DNA of 64,000 nt from Deltaproteobacteria bacterium (GTDB lineage: Bacteria; Desulfobacterota; Binatia; UBA9968): assembly GCA_016874755.1 (NCBI GenBank), contig VGTH01000025.1, positions 19,456 through 83,455 of the forward strand. Direction: 5' to 3'. Within the stretch, counting starts at the first letter, position 1; each line of letters begins with the position of its first letter. This document shows positions 1 through 8,561 of the stretch, in pieces. The notes under the pieces were generated by a model that worked only from the letters and a program-made list of their open reading frames with translations, did no database searches and had not been told where the DNA came from. The translations under genes were made by a program, and so were the position numbers.

Positions 1-263
1 AGTAGATCGGTAATGTCGATCGATTGACCGAGCACCTGAAGGGTCAGCAAAACGTATCCGGCGCGATCGAGAACGACTTCCATAGCTTCGCCGATCAGCT
101 TACTGTTCAAACCCCAGAAAACGATCGCCGCAGGCGCCATCAACATGCCCAAGGCACCGCCTTCGTTGATTAGCTGCTTCAAGTGATAGGCTGCTGTTTG
201 TGTCTCAGGGATTTCGGGTAAAGGATGCGTAGGTTCCAAGACCGGCGGCGGCGCGTCAGTCAC
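1..263 (-). CDS. Partial hydrophobic protein of unknown function, cut by window edge
   Basis: An open frame runs on the minus strand from a GTG at 263 off the left edge. The translation looks protein-like: a Pro-rich start (VTDAPPPVLEP), then a segment HLKQLINEGGALGMLMAPA leading into a hydrophobic stretch AAIVFWGL and later VLLTLQVLG. The same frame stays open upstream of 263, so the true start is unclear. I recognise no family. The plus-strand frame over the same bases becomes Arg/His-rich and ends early, which favours the minus strand. Weak call. Confidence 0.35.
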   Translation of the reverse strand, partial: MTDAPPPVLEPTHPLPEIPETQTAAYHLKQLINEGGALGMLMAPAAIVFWGLNSKLIGEAMEVVLDRAGYVLLTLQVLGQSIDITDL

Positions 264-596
264 GGAGCCGAGATCAAAAGCTTTGCCCGACTCGTCGCAG
301 CGATTACTTGGATGGCTCGCCAGGACCCGTATCGTGATCTGTCGCCCTGGATGACCCCGATCACGCCGGTCAAAACACCGACGACGATCAAAACGATTGC
401 CAAACACCACAAGATTGTGCGTCGCGACGAGCGTTACATTCGCGAGCTGCGCCTCGAAGTGAGCGGTGGAGTGACTATGGCGCCAAAACTCGAACTGGAG
501 CCAGGAGGTGAGGTTTTAAGTCAACTGCAAAACGCGGTGATTGCGGCGCGCTCCGCGGCCCTTGAAGCAATCTGGAACTTCAAATTCAACGGTTGA
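225..596 (+). CDS. Small hypothetical protein upstream of the TPR gene
   Basis: An open frame of up to 123 codons ends 19 bases before the TPR gene start. Several starts are possible: ATG 225, ATG 312, ATG 351, or ATG 477, the last preceded by a good Shine-Dalgarno-like GGTGGAG. With the 477 start the product would be a 39-residue peptide beginning MAPKLELEPGGEV. Third positions are GC-rich in the second half, as in neighbouring genes, which supports real coding there. An overlapping minus-strand frame encodes a possible membrane segment but lacks a normal start. No family recognised. Confidence 0.35.
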   Translation: MRRFQDRRRRVSHGAEIKSFARLVAAITWMARQDPYRDLSPWMTPITPVKTPTTIKTIAKHHKIVRRDERYIRELRLEVSGGVTMAPKLELEPGGEVLSQLQNAVIAARSAALEAIWNFKFNG

Positions 597-615
597 TCCA
601 CACGGGAGGGTTGTC

Positions 616-2379
616 ATGAAAGCAAAAATCTTAGCAATCATCTGCGGATTCGTAATTGTGCTCTTTTCTAATCATGGCTTAGCGCAGCCATTTGATGCCG
701 AGCGCATGCGCAGAGCCATTATCTCGGGGAACTGGACCGAGGTCGATGCCGCGGTGGAAGAGTGGCTCCGAAACCCAACCGGACGGGCTGTGGCTTCGAT
801 TATTCGTGGTTACGCAGCTTTGGCAAAGGGCGACGAGACAGCCGCTGTAGCTTATTTTCTTCGGGCGAACATGGGCAAGACCGATCCGCGAACCGCCAAG
901 TGGTTTGATGAGTTGGCGACCAAAAACCCGAACAGTGCCATGGCGCAATTCTTTGCCGGTGACTTTGCGGCACGGCAAAACGACCGCGCAGGCGCAATTG
1001 CGCGGCTTGATAAAGCAGTGAAGCTTAATCCCGAGTTGCACGTAGCGATGCTCGCGCGCGCAATGCTGCGAGTGTCAGGAAGCGAGGGTCATCTGGCTCT
1101 AGCGGACTTGGAAGCGCTTGAAAAGACGGCCCTCGCAGCCGATGCGTTGGTGATTCGTAGCTCCCTCGACTTGGACAACGGTTACCTCGCGCGCGCGCAG
1201 GATCATCTCAACCGCGCGCTACAGCTTGCGCCCGGGCATGCAGTGGCCCTCAATACGCTCGGCCTCTTGCGGGTTCATCAGAACAACCTTAGAGAAGCCA
1301 AGGATGCATTCGCCGCCGCTTTTGGTAGGGCGCCAGAATTGACCGAAGCCCGAACGAACTATCAGATCACGGAAGCTGCCATGAAACACGGGTCGGTCAT
1401 TGCAACGAAGAAGATAACGATCGTCGTGGCCAATGACGAGCAAATGAAAGAGGCAACCGGGTTCGCGGGGGACGTCCTGAGAGCGAGATCTGGTCGCGAT
1501 CCGATCGTCACGAGGGATGTCAACCAAGCCGCTGCCCTCGCAGGCAAATACGACGTTATTCTGCAGGTGCCCGACGGTGGCGCAAAGTCCGTTCTCGGCG
1601 GCAGAGTGCTGGATACCCTGAACAAAGTTAATGAGCTAACCAAAGGGAATAGTTCGGTGAATATTATCAGTCAGTCCCACGAGGCGTCTCAAAACGCGGT
1701 CTCGGGAGTATCGCGGTTCACAAGCGGACCATCGAACGGCAATCGGACCCGGGTCGAAGGTATCCAGATGATGGACCCGAGTGAATTGTCCGGCCTGGTT
1801 GGCAAGACTCCAATGGGAGTTACTGATAACCAGGGGTTAGCGAGGGATTCCGCTCGCCTCATCAAGGAAAGAAATATCCCTGTAACACCGTACATCACCG
1901 AGAAAATAGGCATACAACATCTCAATAACGGGAAGGCTTTCAAGGATTACGGTGTGCCATATTACTCGACGCCTTCGGAGGTGAAATTGGAGCTTACCCC
2001 GCGATTGAGTCTGACCAAAAAGGAACCGACCTTTGGCGTCGGATTGAAGGACGCAGGAGATCGAGGCGGAGAACGTATTGGTATGTCGGAACGGGACTGG
2101 ACACTGCATGGCTCCGTCGACCGACTCTCTCGCGGATCGATGAGTGACCTTTTGACGAAGAACTTTGGCCGTGGCGTAAACATCGCATCTTTACCTGATC
2201 TGTCAAGTCGCCAGTCCACCTGCGCCTGCGATTCCGGTGGAATTGAATTGGCGTTGATGGACTTTACACGCGGGAAAGGAGGGACGATTCGTTATAACAA
2301 AGGCAGCGGCAAGTTAACGGTCGTTTACACGTTGTTTAATTACGAATCTCTCACACAGATTGCCGTGGCGAAAAGATAG
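616..2379 (+). CDS. Secreted TPR-repeat protein with unrecognised C-terminal half
   Basis: The ATG at 616 follows a clear GGGAGG at 604-609 and gives a 587-residue protein. Residues 1-24 form a signal peptide (hydrophobic core, cleavage probably after GLA), so it should act in the periplasm or outside. Residues about 40-260 hold tetratricopeptide-type repeats, for example the AxxxLxxAxxLxP pattern in RAQDHLNRALQLAPGH and REAKDAFAAAFGRAPE. This suggests a protein-protein scaffold. From about residue 270 the sequence turns into a domain I do not recognise, with a CACDSGG motif close to the C-terminus and a beta-rich ending. An upstream in-frame start at 541 is unlikely because it lacks a ribosome site and would bury the signal peptide. 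Confidence 0.85.
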   Translation: MKAKILAIICGFVIVLFSNHGLAQPFDAERMRRAIISGNWTEVDAAVEEWLRNPTGRAVASIIRGYAALAKGDETAAVAYFLRANMGKTDPRTAKWFDELATKNPNSAMAQFFAGDFAARQNDRAGAIARLDKAVKLNPELHVAMLARAMLRVSGSEGHLALADLEALEKTALAADALVIRSSLDLDNGYLARAQDHLNRALQLAPGHAVALNTLGLLRVHQNNLREAKDAFAAAFGRAPELTEARTNYQITEAAMKHGSVIATKKITIVVANDEQMKEATGFAGDVLRARSGRDPIVTRDVNQAAALAGKYDVILQVPDGGAKSVLGGRVLDTLNKVNELTKGNSSVNIISQSHEASQNAVSGVSRFTSGPSNGNRTRVEGIQMMDPSELSGLVGKTPMGVTDNQGLARDSARLIKERNIPVTPYITEKIGIQHLNNGKAFKDYGVPYYSTPSEVKLELTPRLSLTKKEPTFGVGLKDAGDRGGERIGMSERDWTLHGSVDRLSRGSMSDLLTKNFGRGVNIASLPDLSSRQSTCACDSGGIELALMDFTRGKGGTIRYNKGSGKLTVVYTLFNYESLTQIAVAKR

Positions 2380-2503
2380 GTTCGTTGGCTGAAGAAGAAT
2401 CACTCGTCGTTCATCTGCAAGGTAACGCCGTTCGAAGCGGCGCAGCGGCTCTTGAAAAGGCGTCTCCGGCTCAGTATACAAAGGAAAAATCAGGAGGGCG
2501 GCT

Positions 2504-2923
2504 ATGAAAATCAAACAGATTTATCACATTGGGTTGCCGTGCAACGATCTGGAACGTGGCGTCAAGTTCTACACCGAAGTCTTGGGCATGAAGTGCACCA
2601 AGGTCGGCTACGACACCGAGAGCGGCGGGCCATATAAGGACGTCTACGGCATGTTTCCGGCGATTGCCCGGTTGTTCTTAGAAGACGGCATGTGCCTGGT
2701 GCTGTTCCAGCGGCCGCAGGAAGTGAACCGCGGCGATTTCGATGAAGGCACCAATCATTTGGCGTTGGAAGTTAGCCCGGAAGATTTCGACAAAGCCAAC
2801 GACGAGCTCAAGAAGGCTGGCGTGAAGGTTTTGATCGACAAGCCGGTGGTGCGGCCGACCGGCAAGGCGATTTATTTCTTTGACACCGAGCAGAACTACA
2901 TCCAGCTCTGGTCGAAGCCGTAG
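2504..2923 (+). CDS. VOC-superfamily (glyoxalase/dioxygenase fold) protein
   Basis: A 139-residue protein with the beta-alpha-beta-beta-beta pattern of the vicinal-oxygen-chelate fold. The N-terminal motif YHIGLPCNDLERGVKFY carries the usual first metal ligand (His9). A second His lies in TNHLALEV. The final strand reads TEQNYIQLW, so Gln stands where most glyoxalases have the last Glu ligand. That change makes the exact activity uncertain. AGGAGGG just before the ATG is a strong ribosome site. It stands alone between a TPR gene and the convergent trmI, with a hairpin between them. Substrate unknown. Confidence 0.85.
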   Translation: MKIKQIYHIGLPCNDLERGVKFYTEVLGMKCTKVGYDTESGGPYKDVYGMFPAIARLFLEDGMCLVLFQRPQEVNRGDFDEGTNHLALEVSPEDFDKANDELKKAGVKVLIDKPVVRPTGKAIYFFDTEQNYIQLWSKP

Positions 2924-2966
2924 GGCGCATCGCTTGGCGATGCTGTTCCGGGTTTCGTTGTTCCGC

Positions 2967-3010
2967 GTTTCGGGTTGAAAGACATCTGACGTTAACTCGA
3001 AACCCGAAAC
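2967..3010. repeat. Imperfect inverted repeat between VOC gene and trmI
   Basis: GTTTCGGGTT at 2967-2976 is the exact reverse complement of AACCCGAAAC at 3001-3010, with a 24-base loop. It lies in the convergent intergenic space just before the stronger hairpin at 3014-3054. It may be part of a transcription end structure or a dispersed palindromic element. Confidence 0.6.
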
Positions 3011-3013
3011 CTT

Positions 3014-3054
3014 CGACATACCCCGTGCGCCCTCAGGGCGCACGGGGTATGTCG
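3014..3054. terminator. Long perfect hairpin at the convergent VOC/trmI ends
   Basis: The arms at 3014-3032 and 3036-3054 are perfect 19-base inverted repeats with a 3-base loop. The plus-strand side is followed by GTTTT, so it can end transcription of the VOC gene. The trmI stop codon lies in the loop, and the last seven trmI codons form one arm. The structure is much longer than a minimal terminator and may be a mobile palindromic unit that was recruited. Confidence 0.65.
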
Positions 3055-3854
3055 TTTTGGCCGTCGGCCAATCTTCTGGCGGTCGTGAGAAAACCGGTGT
3101 GCGCCACCATGCGATGCTGCGGGCGGGCGCTCAGGCCTTTGAAATGCCAGCCGCGCATCAATGTCTCGGTGGTTTCGACGCAGGCGAAACGCCGGTCCTC
3201 TTTCAAAGCGTCCACCAAGCTTTTGATCTGCAACACCGTCGGCAAATAGCACAATAAAATGCCGCCCGGCCGCAGCACGCGCCAGGCGCGCTCGATCACT
3301 TGCCAGGGCTCTGGCAAGTCGAGAATCACCCGGTCGATGTCGGTTTCTTCTAGCTCCGCCGCCACGTCGCCATGTTTGATAGTCCAGTGCGGCGCCGGGC
3401 CGAAATATTTGGCGACATTTTTTTTCGCCAGGTCGGCGAAGTCTTCGCGAATCTCGTAGGAAATCAGTTGGCCGCTTTCACCGATGGCACGAAGCAGCGC
3501 CATGCTCAGTGCGCCGGCACCGACGCCGGCTTCGACGACGCGTGCGCCGGGGAAGAGATCGGCCCAGATCAAGATCGGCCCGATGTCCTTGGGATAGATG
3601 ACCTGGGCCGTGCGCGGCAGATTAGGAATTAGCTGCGGCAGGCTCGGACGAAAGACCAAGAACGGTTCGTTGAAAGATGAACGCACCGCGATGCCTTCCT
3701 CCTTGCCGATGATTTCTTCCGGGTTGATCTTGCCGCCGCGAATCGCAATGGCGCGGCGCGCGTCGAGGCGGGTCAGATATTCGCGGTCTTTGCGGTCGAG
3801 CAAGATAACCGGTTCGCTTTCTTGCAGCGGCCCGCGGCGGTAGGCAGAGTCCAT
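3033..3854 (-). CDS. trmI: tRNA (adenine-N1)-methyltransferase TrmI
   Basis: A 273-residue class I methyltransferase that would make m1A58 in the tRNA T-loop using S-adenosylmethionine. The SAM-binding loop EAGVGAGALS is at residues 108-117 and the catalytic-pocket motif DLPEPW at 180-185. The N-terminal small beta domain (residues 1-80) is typical of TrmI, and the length fits the bacterial family. It starts 16 bases after the manC stop, so the two are probably co-transcribed. TrmI is absent from E. coli but found in Thermus, Actinobacteria and several deltaproteobacterial lineages. The C-terminal end reads into a perfect hairpin arm. Confidence 0.93.
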   Translation of the reverse strand: MDSAYRRGPLQESEPVILLDRKDREYLTRLDARRAIAIRGGKINPEEIIGKEEGIAVRSSFNEPFLVFRPSLPQLIPNLPRTAQVIYPKDIGPILIWADLFPGARVVEAGVGAGALSMALLRAIGESGQLISYEIREDFADLAKKNVAKYFGPAPHWTIKHGDVAAELEETDIDRVILDLPEPWQVIERAWRVLRPGGILLCYLPTVLQIKSLVDALKEDRRFACVETTETLMRGWHFKGLSARPQHRMVAHTGFLTTARRLADGQNDIPRAP

Positions 3855-3870
3855 GGGCGATTTCGAGGCG

Positions 3871-4980
3871 TCACTTTATGGTGAACGAGCCGAAACCTTT
3901 CTTGTGCAGTTCGTCGACGACTTCGCGAACTTCTTGGGCACGATTGATATCGCCGACCAGCAACGCGTCCGGCGTGTCGACGACGACGGCGTCTTTGATT
4001 CCCAGCAACACGACGAGGCGGTCGGGTGCGTGCACCAGGCAATTGCTGGCGCCGTAGCCGAGCCACTGGCCGTGGCCGGCGTTGCCGTTGCCGTCGCGGT
4101 GCAGCATGCGATGGACGGCGGCCCAACTGCCGACGTCGCTCCAGCCGAAGTCGGCGTCGACGGTCAAAACTTTCTGCTCACCGCTGGCCGGCTCCATCAC
4201 GCCGACGTCGATGGCGATGCTGGGCATTTTCTTGTACCCCGCGGCGATGAGCTTTCTTAGCCGCGGGTCGGCGCTGGCGAGCGATTTGCCGCGCGCGCCC
4301 TGCGCGATGTTCTGCAAGCCCTGGTAAAGCTCGGGCATGTAGCGCGCCATCAGTTGCAGCAGGGTCGCCGCTTTCCAAATAAAAATACCGCTGTTCCACA
4401 AAGAGCCCTGGCGCATGAGCCGCTGCGCCATTGCGAGCTTGGGCTTTTCGGTAAATCTCTTGACGCGGTAACCGGCCGCGCCACCACCGAGTTTGTTTCC
4501 TTTCATGATGTAGCCGTAGCCGGTCTCGGGGTAGGCCGGGCGAATGCCAATCGTCACCAGTTGGTCATGCGATTTCGCCAGCGCGACCGCTTTGTCGATG
4601 GTTTTGCGAAAGGCTTTGGCGTCGGGCACCCAATGGTCGGCGGGCAAGACGATCATCACCGCCTCGGGGTCGCGGCGCACGACTTCGAGCGCGGCTAAGC
4701 CGATGCAGGGCGCGGTGTTGCGCCCCTGGGGCTCGGCGAGAAAGTTGTGCTTGGGCAAATTACCCAGCTCTTTGCGAGTGGCCTCCAACTGATCGGCGAT
4801 GGTGACGACGAGCGTTTGTTTGGCGCCGCTGAGCGGTGCGACGCGCTCGGCGGTTTCGGCGATGAGACTTTTTGAGCCGAAAATTTTCAGTAGCTGTTTG
4901 GGTTTTTGCAGCCGGCTGAGCGGCCAAAAGCGGGTGCCTTTGCCGCCGGCGATGATGATACTGTAGCAATGTGCTTTCAT
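3871..4980 (-). CDS. manC: Mannose-1-phosphate guanylyltransferase
   Basis: A 369-residue nucleotidyltransferase that would form GDP-mannose from GTP and mannose-1-phosphate for polysaccharide synthesis. The signature SIIIAGGKGTRFWPLSR lies at the N-terminus, followed by KPKQLL. Further family blocks are LPADHW, FTEKPK, WNSGIFIWKA and DVGVME. The protein stops before a C-terminal isomerase (cupin) domain, so it is the single-function form. The ATG at 4980 places the signature at the very N-terminus; the longer frame to 5061 lacks support. It leads an operon with trmI. Confidence 0.93.
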   Translation of the reverse strand: MKAHCYSIIIAGGKGTRFWPLSRLQKPKQLLKIFGSKSLIAETAERVAPLSGAKQTLVVTIADQLEATRKELGNLPKHNFLAEPQGRNTAPCIGLAALEVVRRDPEAVMIVLPADHWVPDAKAFRKTIDKAVALAKSHDQLVTIGIRPAYPETGYGYIMKGNKLGGGAAGYRVKRFTEKPKLAMAQRLMRQGSLWNSGIFIWKAATLLQLMARYMPELYQGLQNIAQGARGKSLASADPRLRKLIAAGYKKMPSIAIDVGVMEPASGEQKVLTVDADFGWSDVGSWAAVHRMLHRDGNGNAGHGQWLGYGASNCLVHAPDRLVVLLGIKDAVVVDTPDALLVGDINRAQEVREVVDELHKKGFGSFTIK

Positions 4981-5028
4981 CCGATATATTTCCGTCCGCA
5001 GAGTGACAGCTATAGTACGGTAGGAGCT

Positions 5029-5997
5029 ATGACGGATCAAGGCGCGGTTGAGAAAGCACACCGTTGGTCAGTGCCGCCGGACCTGCAAGGCATTCGGCTC
5101 GACGCCTTTCTGCGCCGGTGCCTGCCGCAACTATCCCGCCGCGTACTCGAAGTGGCCATCGCCGAGAGATTATTTCGGATCAATGCGAAAGTGGGGCGCA
5201 AGGGCGAGGCGCTGCGTGAAGCCGATGTCGTGACTTATCACGGCGACGCCGCCTGGCTGGCGGTGCGCCCGTTGCCGGATGCCGATCTTCCTGTGCCGAT
5301 TGTCTACGAGGATGATTTCCTATTGGTGCTCGACAAACCTGCCGGCATGGCGACCCACGGATTTTCCGCGCGCGACCGCGGCACCTTAGCCAATTTCCTG
5401 AGCGCGCGCTACCCAGAGCTTGCATCGGTCCACGCCAAGCCCTGGGAGTTTGGTGTGGCCCATCGCCTCGATCGCGAGACTTCCGGTTTGGTGCTGGTAG
5501 CAAAATCGGCTGAAGTCTTCGCCCAACTGCGCCGGCAATTTCAGCAGCGGCAAATTAGCAAATGGTATTGGGCGCTGGTCTGGGGCGAGACGCCCAAAGA
5601 AGGGTCGATCAACTTGCCAATCGCCCATGACAGCGCCGACAAGCGCAAGATGCGCGCGCTCGCAAAGCGAGGAGGACACCGTAAGAACCTGAAGTCCTGG
5701 CAGGCAGCGACGCATTATTATCGCTTGGGCGAAAGGCAGGGCACAAGTTTGCTTGAATTGGAGATGTTTACCGGCGTGACCCATCAGCTGCGGGTGCATT
5801 TGGCTGCCATCGGTCACCCGATCGTCGGCGACTCACTCTACGGCGCGGACTATTCAGAGCGCTTTGGCCTGCAGCGCCATTTTCTCCATGCCCAACGCCT
5901 GCAGCTCCACCATCCGCAGACCGCCAGGGTGGTGGAATTCGTAGCCCCGTTGCCGGCGGAGCTTTCCAGCTTGTTAGAAAACTTGCAAGTTTCCTGA
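5029..5997 (+). CDS. RluA-family 23S rRNA pseudouridine synthase
   Basis: A 322-residue protein. Residues about 14-70 form an S4-like RNA-binding domain, followed by the RluA catalytic domain. The motif AHRLDRETSGLVLVAK carries the catalytic aspartate, Asp148. Later blocks GVTHQLRVHLAAIGHPIVGD and HFLHAQRL are also typical of RluA/RluC/RluD enzymes. The ATG at 5029 follows AGGAG at 5022-5026, rather close, and is divergent from manC. Which uridine is modified (RluC- or RluD-type) cannot be decided from sequence alone. Confidence 0.92.
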   Translation: MTDQGAVEKAHRWSVPPDLQGIRLDAFLRRCLPQLSRRVLEVAIAERLFRINAKVGRKGEALREADVVTYHGDAAWLAVRPLPDADLPVPIVYEDDFLLVLDKPAGMATHGFSARDRGTLANFLSARYPELASVHAKPWEFGVAHRLDRETSGLVLVAKSAEVFAQLRRQFQQRQISKWYWALVWGETPKEGSINLPIAHDSADKRKMRALAKRGGHRKNLKSWQAATHYYRLGERQGTSLLELEMFTGVTHQLRVHLAAIGHPIVGDSLYGADYSERFGLQRHFLHAQRLQLHHPQTARVVEFVAPLPAELSSLLENLQVS

Positions 5998-6072
5998 GCA
6001 CCGGGGCCTTATTCTTGCCTGTTTTTGCCGCTTTCTTGATTGACCTCTCTAAAACCCGTTAAGATCGATGCC

Positions 6073-6402
6073 ATGACGGAGTTTGTCATGGTCTATGTGA
6101 CCGTCAGCTCGGCCGCCGAAGGGGAGCGCATCGCTCGCGCGCTGGTCGAGGAGCGGCTGGCGGCCTGTGTGAACCGGGTTGCCGGCGTGCACTCGACCTA
6201 TCGTTGGCAGGGGCAAGTGGAAGAGAGCGCGGAAGAGCTGCTGCTCATCAAAACCCGTCAAGAGCTGTTCGCGGTGCTGGCGCGCCGGGTCGAGGAACTG
6301 CACAGCTATGAGGTGCCCGAAGTCATTGCGGTGCCGGTGGCGGCCGGCAATGACAGCTATCTGCGCTGGCTCCATGATCGGGTAGCGCCGAAAGACAGCT
6401 AG
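6073..6402 (+). CDS. cutA: Divalent cation tolerance protein CutA
   Basis: A 109-residue protein of the trimeric CutA family, linked to copper and other divalent metal tolerance. The recognisable features are the N-terminal strand VYVTVSSAAEGERIA, the cysteine-containing LAACVNRV, the YRWQGQVEE segment and the signature LHSYEVPEVIAVPV. I chose the ATG at 6073 because it gives the usual length; an in-frame ATG at 6040 would add eleven residues. The Nudix gene begins six bases after its stop, so both are probably one transcript. Confidence 0.92.
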   Translation: MTEFVMVYVTVSSAAEGERIARALVEERLAACVNRVAGVHSTYRWQGQVEESAEELLLIKTRQELFAVLARRVEELHSYEVPEVIAVPVAAGNDSYLRWLHDRVAPKDS

Positions 6403-6408
6403 AACCCC

Positions 6409-6885
6409 ATGCGCGAAAAACGCGAAGTCTCTGCCGGCGGCATCGTCTACCGGCGCAACCACGATAGCGTCGAAGTGGCGTTGATCCGCTCGCGCCGGCG
6501 CTGGGGTTTGCCCAAGGGACATCTGGAGCCAGGCGAGACCGTGCAGCAGGCGGCTTGCCGCGAAGTTTTCGAAGAGACCGGACTGCGCGGCGAAGTGGTC
6601 GACAAGCTCGGCGAAATCACCTATCGCTTCATGAACAAATGGACCGAAGGCAAACCGGTGCGGGTTTTCAAGCGCGTGCACTTCTATCTGATTCGTTGGA
6701 CCGAGGGCGACGTCGATGGCCACGACTATGAAGTCGACGAGGCGCGTTGGTTTGCCATCGAGACGGCGTTGGAGACCTTGTCCTACGCGACGGAAAAGAA
6801 AATGATGCGCCGCGCGCAAGCTTACATCGAAGCCGAGCTAAACAAAGCCTCCGAGCGCCGGACCGCTCTAAACCTGCCTGGGTAA
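6409..6885 (+). CDS. Nudix hydrolase
   Basis: A 158-residue protein with a complete Nudix box: G37-x5-E43-x7-R51-E52-V-x-E55-E56-x-G58-L59, which binds the catalytic metal. Enzymes of this class cleave nucleoside diphosphates linked to another group, such as 8-oxo-dGTP, ADP-ribose or diadenosine polyphosphates. The short length and the GGIVYRR opening resemble diadenosine-polyphosphate hydrolases, but the substrate is not certain. It lies six bases after cutA. Confidence 0.93.
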   Translation: MREKREVSAGGIVYRRNHDSVEVALIRSRRRWGLPKGHLEPGETVQQAACREVFEETGLRGEVVDKLGEITYRFMNKWTEGKPVRVFKRVHFYLIRWTEGDVDGHDYEVDEARWFAIETALETLSYATEKKMMRRAQAYIEAELNKASERRTALNLPG

Positions 6886-6895
6886 TCGTTCCTCG

Positions 6896-6924
6896 CGAAT
6901 TCGGAAAGAGCCTTGCCGAATTCG
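6896..6924. repeat. Inverted repeat upstream of the SDR-hyu operon
   Basis: CGAATTCGG at 6896-6904 is matched by CCGAATTCG at 6916-6924 with an 11-base loop. It sits in the 111-base space between the Nudix gene and the SDR-hyuAB operon. It lacks a following T run, so it could be an operator or a transcription end for the Nudix gene. Confidence 0.45.
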
Positions 6925-6996
6925 GTTATCGTGATATATCGAAAAACAAATCGGCCTCGGCTTGAAAGTTTGTTGAACCGTGGGAGGAGCTAAACC

Positions 6997-7740
6997 GTGA
7001 GTCAAGTTGCACTTATCACCGGAGGAGGCGGCGGCATTGGCGGCGCGGTCGCCCAGCGCATGGCGGCGGCGGACATCACCGTGGTCATTGCCGACTATGA
7101 CGGCGGCGCCGCGGAAAAAGTAAAGGGCGAAGTGGTTGCTAGCGGCGGCAAAGCCGACGCGCTCGCCATCGACGTCACGGTCGCGCGCGAAGTCAAAGCG
7201 GTGGTCACCGACGTTGCCAAGCGCTATGGCCGCATCGACATTCTCGCCAACATCGCAGGCGGCAGCCGCTTCACCAAGCGCATCGAAGAGTTTACCTGGG
7301 CCGAGTGGAAAGAAGTCATCGACGCCAATCTCAAGGGAACGTTTCTGATGTGCCGCGAAGTGGCGCCGATCATGCAGAAGCAAAAAAGCGGGCGGATCAT
7401 GAACACGGCGTCGAACTATGGCGTCACCGGCTCGGCGCTGCGCACGCCCTATGCGGCGTCCAAAGCCGGCATTATTACGTTTACGAAATCCTTGGCACTG
7501 GAGCTGGCGCCGGACAATATCCTCGCCAACACCGTGGCGCCGGGGCCGACCGATACGCCGCGTGTGATGGCGCACGAGTCGCCCGAGGCGCGCAAGCAGC
7601 GCTGGTGGCCGAATATCCCGATGGGCCGCACGGCGCTGCCGGAAGATTTGGCCGAGATGTATTACTTTCTAACGACGCCGGAGAGTGCCGCGATCACCGG
7701 ACAGGTGTTTCACGTCAACGGCGGGGTGGTGATGCCATGA
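6997..7740 (+). CDS. Short-chain dehydrogenase/reductase (SDR), first of pair
   Basis: A 247-residue classical SDR that would oxidise or reduce a hydroxyl/keto group with NAD(P). The cofactor loop TGGGGGIGG is at residues 8-16, the NAG-type motif is NIAGG, and the catalytic YxxxK is Tyr152-Ala-Ala-Ser-Lys156. The start is GTG at 6997, preceded by a strong GGGAGGAG. The stop overlaps the ATG of the next SDR (ATGA), showing translational coupling. Its position ahead of hyuAB suggests that it acts on the same substrate series. Exact substrate unknown. Confidence 0.93.
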   Translation: MSQVALITGGGGGIGGAVAQRMAAADITVVIADYDGGAAEKVKGEVVASGGKADALAIDVTVAREVKAVVTDVAKRYGRIDILANIAGGSRFTKRIEEFTWAEWKEVIDANLKGTFLMCREVAPIMQKQKSGRIMNTASNYGVTGSALRTPYAASKAGIITFTKSLALELAPDNILANTVAPGPTDTPRVMAHESPEARKQRWWPNIPMGRTALPEDLAEMYYFLTTPESAAITGQVFHVNGGVVMP

Positions 7741-8489
7741 GACTCAAGGACAAAGTTGCGGTGATTACCGGCGGTGCCCAGGGTATTGGCCGGGCAACGG
7801 CACTGATGATGGGGCGCGAAGGGGCGAAGATCGTCGTCGCCGATTTGCAAGGCGAAAAAGCGCAGGCGGTGAGCAATGAGCTGAAGGCGCTCGGCGCGGA
7901 GTCGCTCAGCGTCGCCGTCGATGTCGCCAGCGAGTCGTCGGTCAAACAAATGGCCAAGGCGACATTTGACCGCTTCGGCCGCGTCGATATTCTCGCCAAC
8001 ATCGCCGGCATCTACTTCCCGAAAAAATCCGTGGTCGATCTAACCGAAGAAGACTGGGACCGCACGATGAACATCAACCTGGGCAGCAATTTTCTCTGCT
8101 GCCGCGAGTTTGTGCCCGCCATGCGCCAACAAAAAAGCGGGCGCATCATTAGTGTGGCCTCCGGCATCGGCCACTATGGCATGCGCCAGTTTTCCCACTA
8201 CGCGGCGTCCAAAGCGGCGATCATGGGCTTCGTCAAATCGTTGGCCCGTGAAATCGGGCCGGACGGCATCACCGTCAACGCCATCTGCCCGGGCTCGGCC
8301 AACACCGCCATGCCACGGCAGCATCGTTCGGAAGAAGAGGTGCTTGAGCGGCTCAAGGCGACGCCGCTGCCGCACATCCTCGAACCCGAAGACATCGCCG
8401 GCTCGATCACGTTTCTCGCCAGCGACGCCGCCAAGTTCATCACCGGGCAGTCCTACAATATCAACAGCGGCAACTACATGTTCGGATGA
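7737..8489 (+). CDS. Short-chain dehydrogenase/reductase (SDR), second of pair
   Basis: A 250-residue classical SDR with cofactor loop TGGAQGIGRA at residues 11-20, NIAG motif and catalytic Tyr155/Lys159. The PG motif after the active site reads CPGSANTAM. It overlaps the first SDR by four bases. The two proteins share many segments (QQKSGRI, FGRVDILANIAG), so the pair probably arose by duplication and then diverged. The chosen ATG is the only start that begins directly before the first Rossmann strand. Confidence 0.93.
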   Translation: MRLKDKVAVITGGAQGIGRATALMMGREGAKIVVADLQGEKAQAVSNELKALGAESLSVAVDVASESSVKQMAKATFDRFGRVDILANIAGIYFPKKSVVDLTEEDWDRTMNINLGSNFLCCREFVPAMRQQKSGRIISVASGIGHYGMRQFSHYAASKAAIMGFVKSLAREIGPDGITVNAICPGSANTAMPRQHRSEEEVLERLKATPLPHILEPEDIAGSITFLASDAAKFITGQSYNINSGNYMFG

Positions 8490-8561
8490 TGCCAGCGCGC
8501 TAGGCCAAAGCGAAATTCGAACAGGGGCGCGAATCAATAGCGCCTAGGCCGCGAACGATTC

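Noticed and set aside
6049..6819. Minus-strand open frame opposite cutA and the Nudix gene
   Set aside because: The plus strand has two clear family proteins here; the minus frame is composition-driven.
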